DNA of 64,000 nt, from NCBI GenBank assembly GCA_965183855.1, contig CBCYMI010000010.1:1-64000 (forward strand). Direction: 5' to 3'. Source of the DNA: CBCYMI01 sp965183855. GTDB taxonomy: Bacteria; Pseudomonadota; Alphaproteobacteria; Caulobacterales; Maricaulaceae. Below, piece after piece: positions 28,239 to 37,857 of this stretch (position 1 is the first letter of the stretch; every line of letters starts with the position of its first letter). Below the pieces are notes generated by a model that did not search any database, was not told the origin of the DNA, and saw only the letters and a list, made by a program, of their open reading frames with translations. Made by a program: the position numbers and the translations under genes.

Positions 28239-30524
28239 TTATTTTTGATTATTTTTCAATCTTTGTTTAAAAAATGCTAGGGTTTGGAATTCTGCATGCT
28301 GTTTTTTCTGGCGATTAAATTTATGCGTTTGACCAGGATAGAGCATTAGCTCAAATGGAATATTATTCTTCTGCCAAATGTCAATGAGTTTTAGGGTATG
28401 ATCCAAAAAGACATTATCATCTGCCATGCCATGAATTAATAATAAAGGTTTGTTTAATTGAGTTGCATAGCTAAGTACAGAAGATGATTGATATCCTTTT
28501 TTGTTTTGTTCAGGCGTTTGCATATACCGTTCTGTATAATGTGTATCATATAATGTCCAATCTGTAACAGGAGCTCCGGAAACACCTGCGGCATAGCGGT
28601 CATTTGATCGTAACATAAGCATTAAAGTCATATAGCCTCCATAGCTCCAGCCACGAACACCAATACGATTTGGATCGATATAGGGAAGTGTTTTTAGATA
28701 TTCAATCCCTGATAATTGATCTTTAATTTCTATCTCAGATAGATTTTTATGAAGTATGGTTTCAAATGCTTTATGACGACGTGCACTTCCTCTATTATCT
28801 ATTTTAAACAGGATAAAGCCTTCCTTTAAATAAATCTGGTTAATTAAAGAGCCCCAGGTTTTTTTAACTGTTTGTACGTGAGGACCTCCATATACAGATA
28901 CAATCACGGGATATGTATGATTGGGATTAAAGTTTAGGGGTTTTTGGATTGAATAATAAAGTTTATCCCCATTTTGACTCTTTATATGACCAAATTCAGG
29001 CTGAATATGGTGACTGAGATATGGAAAATAAGGATGGGTCTGATCCATTTTATTTTGATTAATCCATTGAAGACGTTTTCCTGTATCAAGATGATATAAT
29101 CCAGTTTGTGATGGTTGATCTGTATTTTGATAGCTTGCAATAAAAGTGTGCGTTTTCAGATTGATTTTAAAGGTACTCCACCAGCCTGGTTTTTGAGTGA
29201 GTTGTTTAGGAGATTGATCTTTATCTAAATAAGAAACAACATAAAGATGATTTTCCAATGGTGTGTTTTGATATCCTTGATAATATAAAAGCCCTTTTTT
29301 TTCATCAATGGAAACAAGGCTTAAGACGGCACCTTTATGATTTTTTGTGATAGAATGAAGTATATTTCCTTTGGGCGTGTAAAGATTAATCTGACGATGA
29401 TGCGTTGGTGTTTGTTCTGTGCTCCAGATAAAGTTTCCATTTTTTAAGGCACGAAAATCCTTGGTAAGGTTAATCCAATAGGGAGATGTCTCTGTATATA
29501 TTATTTTGGCTTGCCCATTTTTTAAATTTACTTTTAAAATATCAAGTTTTGTTTGATCTCTGTTTTGTCTTTGGACATAAAGCTGATCATCAGAGCCAAA
29601 ATCAACACGAGGGATATAGATATCTGTATTTTTACCGAGATTAATCTTAGTCTGTGTCTGATCTTTTAGAGAATAGATATAAAGGTCAATTTTTGCATTT
29701 GGACGTCCAGATTTTGGGTAATATTGCTGACTAATTTGTAATCCTGATGCGCTTATTTTAGGTCTGGATAAATAATCTACAGGTGTTTCATCAACTTTGG
29801 TATAAACAAGATATTGATCTTTTTTTGAAAACCAAAATCCTTTATATCTGCCCATTTCTTCCTGGGCAATAAATTCAGCAATCCCATATGATATCGCATT
29901 TTTACCATCAAGAGTAATCGCGGTTTCATGATTGGTTTTAAGATTGATATAATAGAGGTTCCGATCTCGAATAAAAGCAAGATATCTTCCTGAATTTGAA
30001 AGAGAGGCATTCAATTCATATTCTTCGGAATGGGTTAGATTTTCGGGATGTTTGGGGTGATCTGGATATATTTTATACAAATCTCCATTATAAGAAATGA
30101 TTAAAAACTGATCTTTCGGAGCCCATTGATATTGTAAAATTCCACGGCTGGTAATTCTTTTTCTTTCTCTGTTTGCTCTTTCTTGTTCGGATAAATGCTC
30201 TTTTTTATTTGAGAGCATATCTGATGATATTCGTATTTTCTTATCCAGGTCAGAGCGAGGTGAAATCCACAATTCCAATTGATTGGTTTGGTTTTGATTT
30301 GGTTTTAGATAACTAATTTGTGTGCCTTCTGGTGAGAATTTTGCCTGTTTAATGTTGATTCCAGATAAATTGCTATCTGATTTGAAGAGGGTATCAAGCG
30401 TAAGCCTTTTTGATCGCGCTTCATCACTATGGGTAATAAAAGGCAAAAAGGATAAAATTAAACATATAATTTTACAGATAAAACCGCTGAAATGAAAAGA
30501 TGTTTTTAAACTGTTTTTATTCAT
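28239..30524 (-). CDS. S9-family dipeptidyl peptidase (DPP IV type)
   Basis: A secreted or periplasmic serine peptidase that removes X-Pro or X-Ala dipeptides. The N-terminus (residues ~1-33) looks like a signal peptide (ICLILSFLPFITHSDEA). A beta-propeller part includes the double-Glu motif FIAQEEMGRYKGFWFS that binds the substrate amino end in DPP IV. The alpha/beta-hydrolase part holds the triad Ser627 (GWSYGGYM), Asp702 (HGMADDNVF) and His734 (PGQTHKF). The 761-aa length suits DPP IV/PtpA-like enzymes. pgsA lies about 45 bases upstream on the same strand, and there is a strong terminator just beyond the stop. Confidence 0.95.
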   Translation of the reverse strand: MNKNSLKTSFHFSGFICKIICLILSFLPFITHSDEARSKRLTLDTLFKSDSNLSGINIKQAKFSPEGTQISYLKPNQNQTNQLELWISPRSDLDKKIRISSDMLSNKKEHLSEQERANRERKRITSRGILQYQWAPKDQFLIISYNGDLYKIYPDHPKHPENLTHSEEYELNASLSNSGRYLAFIRDRNLYYINLKTNHETAITLDGKNAISYGIAEFIAQEEMGRYKGFWFSKKDQYLVYTKVDETPVDYLSRPKISASGLQISQQYYPKSGRPNAKIDLYIYSLKDQTQTKINLGKNTDIYIPRVDFGSDDQLYVQRQNRDQTKLDILKVNLKNGQAKIIYTETSPYWINLTKDFRALKNGNFIWSTEQTPTHHRQINLYTPKGNILHSITKNHKGAVLSLVSIDEKKGLLYYQGYQNTPLENHLYVVSYLDKDQSPKQLTQKPGWWSTFKINLKTHTFIASYQNTDQPSQTGLYHLDTGKRLQWINQNKMDQTHPYFPYLSHHIQPEFGHIKSQNGDKLYYSIQKPLNFNPNHTYPVIVSVYGGPHVQTVKKTWGSLINQIYLKEGFILFKIDNRGSARRHKAFETILHKNLSEIEIKDQLSGIEYLKTLPYIDPNRIGVRGWSYGGYMTLMLMLRSNDRYAAGVSGAPVTDWTLYDTHYTERYMQTPEQNKKGYQSSSVLSYATQLNKPLLLIHGMADDNVFLDHTLKLIDIWQKNNIPFELMLYPGQTHKFNRQKKQHAEFQTLAFFKQRLKNNQK

Positions 30525-30570
30525 TGTTTGAACTCCTATAATTCCTGATTCGTATTTCCAAAAGCATTTT

Positions 30571-31206
30571 TTAATCTTGTTTGGAATTGAGCTTTTGGTG
30601 TTTGAATGCGCCCCTTAGTGAAAACACATATTGACCCGCTGTTATCAAGGAAAGCAAAGCTGTGCACCAAAGTGAAAAATAGCTGACTTGCTTTAAAAGA
30701 TACATATGTTTAATTGTAAAATTTGCTAACCCCGTTGAGATAAAAAACAGATAAAACAAAATGACCCCAATGGAGAGCATTTCCAAAGAAGTTTTCCATT
30801 TTGCCAATGGGCTAACCGTAATTTGATAGCGTTCAAATGCCATAAATTCTCTTAAGCCTGAAATAAAAATATCCCGTAAAATAATAAAAAGTGCAGGGAT
30901 GACGATAGGCTCGATTGCATAAAGTCTAGCAAGATAGATAAAGGATAATAAACAGCCTGCAACCAATATTTTATCTGCAATAGGATCAAGAACTCTGCCA
31001 AATCGTGTGACTGCATTTAGTTTTCTTGCGAGCATGCCATCGAGATAGTCAAAAATAGATGCAAGTGCATAAAGGATTAAAATAATAAGAAACGTGTTGG
31101 TATTATTGGCTTCCTGTTTGATTGTTAAGAATAAAAAAATAATGATAAGTGTAAATATAATCCGTAACAAGGTTAAGATGTTTGGGAATATTTTTGCTGA
31201 AAACAT
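30571..31206 (-). CDS. pgsA: CDP-diacylglycerol--glycerol-3-phosphate 3-phosphatidyltransferase
   Basis: PgsA commits CDP-diacylglycerol to phosphatidylglycerol in the inner membrane. The CDP-alcohol phosphotransferase motif is intact: DYLDGMLARKLNAVTRFGRV followed by LDPIADKI. About five hydrophobic segments span the 211 residues, the normal length. It sits between uvrC (upstream, same strand) and the S9 peptidase. Confidence 0.95.
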   Translation of the reverse strand: MFSAKIFPNILTLLRIIFTLIIIFLFLTIKQEANNTNTFLIILILYALASIFDYLDGMLARKLNAVTRFGRVLDPIADKILVAGCLLSFIYLARLYAIEPIVIPALFIILRDIFISGLREFMAFERYQITVSPLAKWKTSLEMLSIGVILFYLFFISTGLANFTIKHMYLLKQVSYFSLWCTALLSLITAGQYVFSLRGAFKHQKLNSKQD

Positions 31207-31329
31207 AGGATCCTTCTTTGCGTATTAAAATGATTTTTTTAAGCACGATTTTGATTCCAAAACCATAGCGTATAGCTTATGTTAATTCAATTGGTCAGCC
31301 CTGATATCTAAAAAAACCAAAGCGCTAAT

Positions 31330-33231
31330 TTATTCATGAAAATAATCATAGATTTTTTGTGCAAGGGATTTGTGAATGCCTTCTATCTTTTCAAGATCAG
31401 AAAGACTGGCTTCTGAAATTTGTTTTGCAGATCCAAAATATTGCAGCAGGTTTTTTTTGCGTTTTTGACCAATATTCTTAATTTCGTCCAATGGATTTTC
31501 ACGAATTTGCTTTTTTCTCTTTGCTCGATGAGACCCAATTGCAAATCTGTGTGCTTCATCTCTTAATCTTTGCATAAAATAAGCTAATGTCGGATGATGA
31601 TCGAGGTGATAAGGAGGATGATCTTTTCTGAAATATGTTTCTTTGCCTGCATTTCGATCTTTTCCTTTTGCGATGGCAATAAGGGTTAAATCATCTCGGT
31701 TCAAATCAAATGTTTTCAGTGTCTTTAGGACTGTATTTAAATGTCCTTTCCCACCATCAATTAAAATCAGATCTGGCCATGTTTCTGTATCGGATGAAGT
31801 TAATCTTGAAAATCTGCGTTTGAAAACCTCATGCATCATCGCATAATCATCGCCAGATTTCAGGTGATTGGATTTAATATTAAACTTTCTATATTGTTTC
31901 TTATCAAATCCATTTTCTCCAAAAACAACAAATGCACCAATGGCATGCTTGCCTTGAATATGACTATTATCATAGATTTCTATTCGTTTGGGAGTCGTTT
32001 TAAGTTGAAATTCCTGTTTTAAAAGAGCAAGCTGTTTTTTTATATTGGCTTTTTTTAATAATTTTTGATGAAGGGCTTCTTTTGCATTTGTAATGGCATG
32101 GCAAAGAACATTATGTTTTTCTCCTCTTTTTGGGATAGAAATCGTGATTTTTTTTTGGTTTTTCTCCCGCAATGCTTTTATTAAAAGAGGGCGGTCTTGA
32201 ATTTCTTTATTTAATAAAATCAAGGAAGGTGCAGGCTTGTTATCATAAAACTGTGATAAAAAAGCATTTAAAACTTCAGAAGCTTCTGCTTTCAGACCCT
32301 GTTTTGGAAAATAGGAAATGCCACCATAATGTTGACCAGATCGATAAAAAACAGCATGAATAACACTGATTTCTTCTCTTTGAAAAACAGCAAAAATATC
32401 GGCATCTTGAAATGTTTTTACATGAATGTTTTGTTGTGCCGAAATACGAGCTAAATCCTGCAACCGATTTCTTAATACAAGTGCTTCTTCATACTTCTGA
32501 CGAGAAGATGCCTCTTTCATTTTGTGCTGAAGTGTTTGACGTAATGTTTGGGATTGTCCAGTTAAAAAGGCTTTTGCCTGGTGAATGCTTGCTTGATACT
32601 CATCCAATGAAATCTTGCCAACACAAGGCGCAGAACAACGTTTGATTTGATAAAGCAGGCAAGGACGGGTGCGATTGGCATAAACATGATCACGACAACT
32701 CCTCAGCTGAAACGTTTTTTGTAAGAGTTCCAAAGTATGGTTTACCGCGTGTGCAGAAGCAAAAGGACCAAAATAGGCACCTTTATATTTCTTAGCGCCT
32801 CTGTGCTTAACCAATTGTGGCGCTGGATGATCTTGTTTGATTAATAAATAGGGAAAGGATTTATCATCTCTAAGTAAAATATTATAATATGGTTTTAAAT
32901 GTTTGATGAGATTTGCTTCTAGCAATAAGGCTTCTATTTCTGTTTTTGTAATAATATAGTCGATTTGATGAATGGATGTAATCATCTGGATATGGCGATT
33001 GGATTGTCCCATTAAACGAGCATATTGAGCTAATCTTGCATTTAAGCTTCTGGCTTTTCCAATATAAATCAGGGTTTGCTCTGCATTATAAAACTGATAA
33101 ATACCAGGTTTTTCAGGAATGGTTTTCAGTGCGGTTTTAATTAATTCCGTTCCTGTTTTTTTGGAATCTCCAAAAATGGATTCAGCAAGTGGAGTATCTT
33201 TAAAAACAAATTTTTGATGATGAGTTGTCAT
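31330..33231 (-). CDS. uvrC: Excinuclease ABC subunit C
   Basis: UvrC makes both incisions in nucleotide excision repair. In the 633-aa protein an N-terminal GIY-YIG nuclease (GIYQFYNAEQTLIYIGKARS, ~45-65) is followed by a cysteine-containing region (RPCLLYQIKRCSAPC), the UvrB-binding UVR motif, the RNase H-like C-terminal endonuclease (LILIDGGKGHL) and tandem helix-hairpin-helix motifs at the end (IGQKRKKNLLQYFGS, IEGIHKSLAQKI). The pair uvrC-pgsA is a common proteobacterial arrangement. Confidence 0.97.
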   Translation of the reverse strand: MTTHHQKFVFKDTPLAESIFGDSKKTGTELIKTALKTIPEKPGIYQFYNAEQTLIYIGKARSLNARLAQYARLMGQSNRHIQMITSIHQIDYIITKTEIEALLLEANLIKHLKPYYNILLRDDKSFPYLLIKQDHPAPQLVKHRGAKKYKGAYFGPFASAHAVNHTLELLQKTFQLRSCRDHVYANRTRPCLLYQIKRCSAPCVGKISLDEYQASIHQAKAFLTGQSQTLRQTLQHKMKEASSRQKYEEALVLRNRLQDLARISAQQNIHVKTFQDADIFAVFQREEISVIHAVFYRSGQHYGGISYFPKQGLKAEASEVLNAFLSQFYDNKPAPSLILLNKEIQDRPLLIKALREKNQKKITISIPKRGEKHNVLCHAITNAKEALHQKLLKKANIKKQLALLKQEFQLKTTPKRIEIYDNSHIQGKHAIGAFVVFGENGFDKKQYRKFNIKSNHLKSGDDYAMMHEVFKRRFSRLTSSDTETWPDLILIDGGKGHLNTVLKTLKTFDLNRDDLTLIAIAKGKDRNAGKETYFRKDHPPYHLDHHPTLAYFMQRLRDEAHRFAIGSHRAKRKKQIRENPLDEIKNIGQKRKKNLLQYFGSAKQISEASLSDLEKIEGIHKSLAQKIYDYFHE

Positions 33232-33452
33232 AATGCATTCAAATGATAATAAAAGCCTTTAATCCTGTTTGGAATTCTATATAGGATTGTTTTATTATAG
33301 GAATAAAATAGTGAAATAGTCAAAATTAAAAGAGTTCATCAATTTTTTGAATGATATGGAAGTTGAGTAATATGAGCTTAATATAATAAAAATCATATTA
33401 GAAAACAGGATCTTAAAGATACAAAAATATAAAGAGAAAAGAGTAAACCTAA

Positions 33453-34547
33453 ATGGATGCATGCGCGTTTGAATTCGATTTACCTGGCAATCTGATTGCA
33501 TTAGATCCAGTTAAGCCAAGAGATCACTCAAAATTGCTGGTTGTCAATTCAAAACAGAGTTTTGTAGATGATTATTTTTATCATTTAAAACAATATTTAA
33601 GACCCGATGATTTGTTAATTTTTAATAATACAAAAGTCATTCCTGCTGCCTTAAAAGCCATTCGGAAAAAAAGACAGGAAACAGGAAAAAACGTCGAGAT
33701 TAATCTTAACCTTCACAAACAAGTTCAATCTTGTAAATGGCGAGCTTTTGTCAAGCCGGCAAGGCGAGTTTTAAAAGGAGATTCACTTTATTTTATAAAG
33801 CAGAACGATCAACAAATCCCCGTATTTTCAAAATTAAAAGCTCAGATAATCAATAAAACTCAAAATGGTGAAATAGAAATTGAATTTAATCTATCAGAAC
33901 AGGATTTTCTAAAGGAAATCTCAACCATTGGACAAATGCCCTTACCTCCTTATATTTTAAAACAGCGTGCTTTTAACTCGTCTGATCAATTAGATTATCA
34001 AACTATTTTTGCTCGATATGATGGCTCGGTTGCAGCACCAACGGCAGGATTGCACTTTACCCAGAAAGTATTTGAAGATTTAAAACATCTGAATGTTCAG
34101 TTTGGCTTTATTACACTTCATGTCGGAGCAGGAACGTTTTTACCTGTTAAAACAGAAAATATAGAAGATCATGTCATGCATTCGGAATGGCGCAAGATTG
34201 ATCAAAAAACAGCTGAACAAATCAATCGTGCAAAACAAAACAGAAATAGAATTATTTGTGTTGGAACAACAGCGCTGCGCTGTCTTGAATCATCCATTCA
34301 TAACTCTGGAAAACTGGTCGCTCATTCTGGCAAGACGGATATTTTTATCAAGCCTGGCTTTGAATTTAAGATTGCAGACGGGTTAATTACCAATTTCCAC
34401 TTACCAAAATCAACACTCTTAATGTTGGTTTCTGCTTTTTCTGGATCTGAAACCATTAAAAAAGCCTATGCTCACGCAATTGCCAATCAATACAGGTTTT
34501 ATTCCTATGGAGATGCCTGTTTATTATGGAAAACAGATCTAAAATAG
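33453..34547 (+). CDS. queA: S-adenosylmethionine:tRNA ribosyltransferase-isomerase
   Basis: QueA transfers the ribosyl moiety of SAM to preQ1-modified tRNA, giving epoxyqueuosine. Motifs seen are the N-terminal FDLPGNLIALDPVKPRDHSKL, FNNTKVIPA, the core PPYI...DYQTIFARYDGSVAAPTAGLHF, and HVGAGTFLPV. The 364-aa length is normal and the gene looks intact. It is divergent from uvrC. In related genomes tgt often follows queA, but here only a short remnant of an unrelated-looking frame follows. Confidence 0.96.
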   Translation: MDACAFEFDLPGNLIALDPVKPRDHSKLLVVNSKQSFVDDYFYHLKQYLRPDDLLIFNNTKVIPAALKAIRKKRQETGKNVEINLNLHKQVQSCKWRAFVKPARRVLKGDSLYFIKQNDQQIPVFSKLKAQIINKTQNGEIEIEFNLSEQDFLKEISTIGQMPLPPYILKQRAFNSSDQLDYQTIFARYDGSVAAPTAGLHFTQKVFEDLKHLNVQFGFITLHVGAGTFLPVKTENIEDHVMHSEWRKIDQKTAEQINRAKQNRNRIICVGTTALRCLESSIHNSGKLVAHSGKTDIFIKPGFEFKIADGLITNFHLPKSTLLMLVSAFSGSETIKKAYAHAIANQYRFYSYGDACLLWKTDLK

Positions 34548-34551
34548 ATGA

Positions 34552-34749
34552 AAAGTTAAAGAAAAAACATTAAACAATATCCTTATTAAAAAAGGAAACT
34601 ATCCATTTTCTCAGATTATTGATATTAACATCCATAAAAACAACCCAATTCTTGCGCCCAGCTATCGGATTTTTCCAAATCTGTCAGAACAAGAAATGAT
34701 TAATCAAGCTTTGAAAACCTATAATGTTAAACCAGAAACATATGATTGA
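34552..34749 (+). pseudogene. Protein-like remnant downstream of queA
   Basis: An open frame of 65 codons follows an in-frame stop right after queA and has no ATG near its beginning. It reads like the C-terminal end of a real protein (IDINIHKNNPILAPSYRIF, then NLSEQEMINQALKTYNVKPE), ending in a normal stop. I do not recognise the family. Its codon usage looks coding, unlike the AT-rich spacers nearby, which suggests the rest of the gene was deleted. Confidence 0.5.
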
Positions 34750-35064
34750 CCAAGTGTTAAAAATAAATTTCTAGCTCTAAAAGCTATTTCAAGTGTATAT
34801 TTTTGAGTTATGGTTTGGGCTATACACTCTTCCCTTGAGAGCTTAAAGGAAGGCAATGAAAACAAATATTTATAAATACGTTTAGCGGTTAATTTTCCTA
34901 TATTGAATACTTAATCTGATTAAATGAAAAAAGATTGTGTGTTGAGAAGAGATAAAAAGAGAGTTTTCTCTTTATAGTTTCAGGAAAATACAGAATTGAA
35001 ATTTGAACCTTTCAGATAAGCAAACAATATATCTAAAAACATATAAACGCGATAAAACGTATAA
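34750..35064. other. Intergenic region before the tandem secreted-protein cluster
   Basis: The part from 34900 onward belongs to a near-identical block shared with 37209-37424 downstream of copy 2 (see the repeat entry). The part before 34900 shows nothing recognisable. Confidence 0.5.
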
Positions 35065-35577
35065 AAAAAGCAGCGTTTAAGCGCTGCTTTTTCTTATTTT
35101 TAAATTAGAAATTACCTAATACGTTTTTTTAAATTAGAAATTACCTAATACGTTGAATCTGAATCCTGCTTAAGCTTGAAATAAACCTCAATTATATTTC
35201 GGCTTCTATCTATAAATGAGTCATAATATGAGAGTGAAGCTGGTGATAGATTTATTTCATATCTTCCAGTTATTGGATTTATCGAAGGTGAACTTTCACT
35301 TCTATCATAATAGAGTGTACTCATAGGGCTTACAGGCATGAGACCATTTGGAATCTGAATCCCCAGCTTAATATTTTCAGGTCTAAATTCATGATCTGTC
35401 AGGTTTGTAACGGTATATTTCATCATTAAACAGCTCTTTTCTTCAAGCAAATCATTTGATGATAATAGATCTTGCGGATTTAAATCTTGAATATCATTAT
35501 AATTATTTTCACAGGTTTTTACCTTAAATGCAGCTTGCTCAATTTGTACTTTTGGCCAGACAATTCGATAATTATAA
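34900..35577. repeat. Long near-identical block, first copy (3' part of copy 1 and flank)
   Basis: This block matches 37209-37857 with only a few base differences seen by eye, plus one 29-bp insertion. It covers the last ~145 codons of secreted-protein copy 1 and ~245 bases of downstream flank, including a terminator. Upstream of 35577 the two genes diverge abruptly. The 29-bp insertion is a direct repeat of a TAAATTAGAAATTACCTAAT unit (35102-35130 and 35131-35159) that spans the stop codon. Confidence 0.9.
35065..35092 (-). terminator. Terminator of secreted-protein copy 1
   Basis: An 11-bp perfect stem AAAAAGCAGCG / CGCTGCTTTTT with loop TTTAAG lies downstream of the gene's stop codon; the same hairpin recurs after copy 2. 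Confidence 0.88.
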
Positions 35578-36866
35578 TTTGCAGTTTTTGAAATACTTGT
35601 ATTGGTTCTTCCAGTTAATCCAATATTAAAGCGATAATAGTTTCTTTCTACTGGATTTGGAATAATAAGTGCATTTGGAAGTTTAAACCTGGCTGTTATC
35701 GTCATTAATTTATTTGGGTATAGTTCGTTATGATAGGCAAATCTACCTCCGTGTTGATCTATAGGATATTTTTTTTGTTCTCCTAATTCATCGATTATGA
35801 CAATATGGGGAATGATGGAAAGAAAATTTGCTTCATCCCCATTTTTGAAATTATATCCTAATCCAAGCATTAAATCTCTAAGAATGGTGTTTCCTGTATT
35901 GATAATTTGAAAACCTACATCGTGTTCTGCTTTTGTTCCATTTAGAAGATTGGTATAAGTTTCAGCATTTGATCTTGTAGGAATAATTGCAATTTGCTCA
36001 ATTCTTTCTTTAGGTTTAAAAGCAATGAGGAGATGATCAGATTTTTTTTTATTTTCTTGATCAGCATTTTTTGTTCTAGCAACAAAAATCATTCCTCGGG
36101 CTAATACATCATCATTTTGTTGAGTATATGTGAGAGCCACAGAGTTATTAATATAGTTATAATCCCAGACGGGTGCTTCAGGAGAAATAACTTCAATATT
36201 TAGGGTTATCGTTTCATTATTCAGAACTTCCAGACCTGTTTTTGGAATAATCTCTCCATTATGTCTTATGGTCACATTCCAGCTAGGCGAATGATGAGAG
36301 GGGATAATGTAATTTTCATGATTGCCGAGTTTTGCTCTGAAATCAAACCAATCATCTTTTCCTGTTTTATTTTCAAAACGAAGATTAAAATGTTTTATAG
36401 TATTTGAGGCTATTGTATAAAATCTGGCTGGTTGGCTAAGATTAAATGTGTTCTTATCTCGGACATCATCTCTTTCTGTATTGTCTACAAGATATAAATC
36501 AATATAAGGGGTAATGCCTCCTTGTGAAATGGCAAGATCCGGATTTAGCGCATCAATAAAAAATTGAGGAGAGGAAGCGCTTGTTTGATACTGATTTTGA
36601 TTGGCATCCTGATAGCCAAAATTTGCTGTAATCTGCACTTGCTTTCTTACTCTGGAAACAGGATTTTGGAATAATTCTGACCCTCCAGGAATATCTGGTG
36701 TGGAATGGATGACAGGAATGCTCGATATGGAACTGGCAACAGGGTCTGGTTGGGCATGGGCGTTTATGAGTATTGCTGAGCATAAAAAAATACTCAGGGA
36801 TGTAAATAATAAAAAACGAGTCTTTTTAAGCCTGAACTTTGATAAATTATTTAAAAGCAAATTCAT
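35145..36866 (-). CDS. Tandem secreted protein family, copy 1 (unknown function)
   Basis: I do not recognise this family. The 573-aa product has a signal peptide (MNLLLNNLSKFRLKKTRF..., hydrophobic core, cleavage near AHAQ), so it is exported. A ~60-residue N-terminal segment (QITANFGYQDANQNQYQTS) precedes a region with several beta-rich modules; FQIINTGNTILRDLMLGLGY and KYTVTNLTDHEFRPENIKLG resemble DUF11/CARDB-type extracellular repeats, which is only a loose similarity. Cysteines pair near KVKTCENNY and EEKSCLMMK. The frame opens at 36938, but the ATG at 36866 has AGGAG eight bases upstream. It is the last of three tandem copies in transcription order; its last ~145 codons are almost identical to copy 2. 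Confidence 0.75.
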   Translation of the reverse strand: MNLLLNNLSKFRLKKTRFLLFTSLSIFLCSAILINAHAQPDPVASSISSIPVIHSTPDIPGGSELFQNPVSRVRKQVQITANFGYQDANQNQYQTSASSPQFFIDALNPDLAISQGGITPYIDLYLVDNTERDDVRDKNTFNLSQPARFYTIASNTIKHFNLRFENKTGKDDWFDFRAKLGNHENYIIPSHHSPSWNVTIRHNGEIIPKTGLEVLNNETITLNIEVISPEAPVWDYNYINNSVALTYTQQNDDVLARGMIFVARTKNADQENKKKSDHLLIAFKPKERIEQIAIIPTRSNAETYTNLLNGTKAEHDVGFQIINTGNTILRDLMLGLGYNFKNGDEANFLSIIPHIVIIDELGEQKKYPIDQHGGRFAYHNELYPNKLMTITARFKLPNALIIPNPVERNYYRFNIGLTGRTNTSISKTANYNYRIVWPKVQIEQAAFKVKTCENNYNDIQDLNPQDLLSSNDLLEEKSCLMMKYTVTNLTDHEFRPENIKLGIQIPNGLMPVSPMSTLYYDRSESSPSINPITGRYEINLSPASLSYYDSFIDRSRNIIEVYFKLKQDSDSTY

Positions 36867-37208
36867 ATTCAAATCTCCTGACTGAAAATACTTGAAAGTG
36901 CTAATGTATAAGTAAAGTAAAAATAAATACAAGATCAAAATTATAAATACTTAAAAAATCTTATTGCTAGAATGAACTATAAATATAAACTATATATTTA
37001 TAGTTTATATTTATTCAATCTAAAAATTGAGGGATAATAAGCAAGTGAATATTTGAATTTAAATGATTTGTTATTTTAAATTCTTGAAAAGAATTAAATC
37101 TAAACAGCTTTTTGAAAGATACATGATTTAGATTAAACCAGATATTTTTTTGAAAGTGAATATTCTAAATATTTGATCTTGAAAATTCTGGCTTTAAGCA
37201 TGTTTTCG
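36867..37208. other. Intergenic region between copies 1 and 2
   Basis: This sequence resembles 39093-39430 (upstream of copy 2) over much of its length, for example AATATTTGAATTTAAATGAT and TTAAATTCTTGAAAAGAAT. The flanks were duplicated with the gene, so the promoter region of each copy is probably conserved. Confidence 0.6.
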
Positions 37209-37857
37209 ATATTGAATACTTAATCTGATTAAATGAAAAAAGATTGTGTGTTGAGAAGAGATAAAAAGAGAGTTTTCTCTTTATAGTTTCAGGAAAATAC
37301 AGAATTGAAATTTGAACCTTTCAGATAAGCAAACAATATATCTAAAAACATATAAACGCGATAAAACGTATAAAAAAAGCAGCGTTTAAGCGCTGCTTTT
37401 TCTTATTTTTAAAGTAGAAATTACCTAATGCGTTGAATCTGAATCCTGCTTAAGCTTGAAATAAACCTCAATTATATTTCGGCTTCTATCTATAAATGAG
37501 TCATAATATGAGAGTGAAGCTGGTGATAGATTTATTTCATATCTTCCAGTTATTAGATTTATCGAAGGTGAACTTTCACTTCTATCATAATAGAGTGTAC
37601 TCATAGGGCTTACAGGCATGAGACCATTTGGAATCTGAATCCCCAGCTTAATATTTTCAGGTCTAAATTCATGATCTGTCAGGTTTGTAACGGTATATTT
37701 CATCATTAAACAGCTCTTTTCTTCAAGCAAATCATTTGATGATAATAGATCTTGCGGATTTAAATCTTGAATATCATTATAATTATTTTCACAGGTTTTT
37801 ACCTTAAATGCAGCTTGCTCAATTTGTACTTTTGGCCAGACAATTCGATAATTATAA
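37209..37857. repeat. Long near-identical block, second copy (3' part of copy 2 and flank)
   Basis: Partner of 34900-35577. It contains the same terminator hairpin (stems 37374-37384 and 37391-37401) and the last ~145 codons of copy 2, with two amino-acid differences seen from copy 1 (Pro/Leu and the final Tyr/His). It lacks the 29-bp insertion. Confidence 0.9.
37374..37401 (-). terminator. Terminator of secreted-protein copy 2
   Basis: The same 11-bp stem as after copy 1 (AAAAAGCAGCG / CGCTGCTTTTT, loop TTTAAG) lies just past the copy 2 stop codon. Confidence 0.88.
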
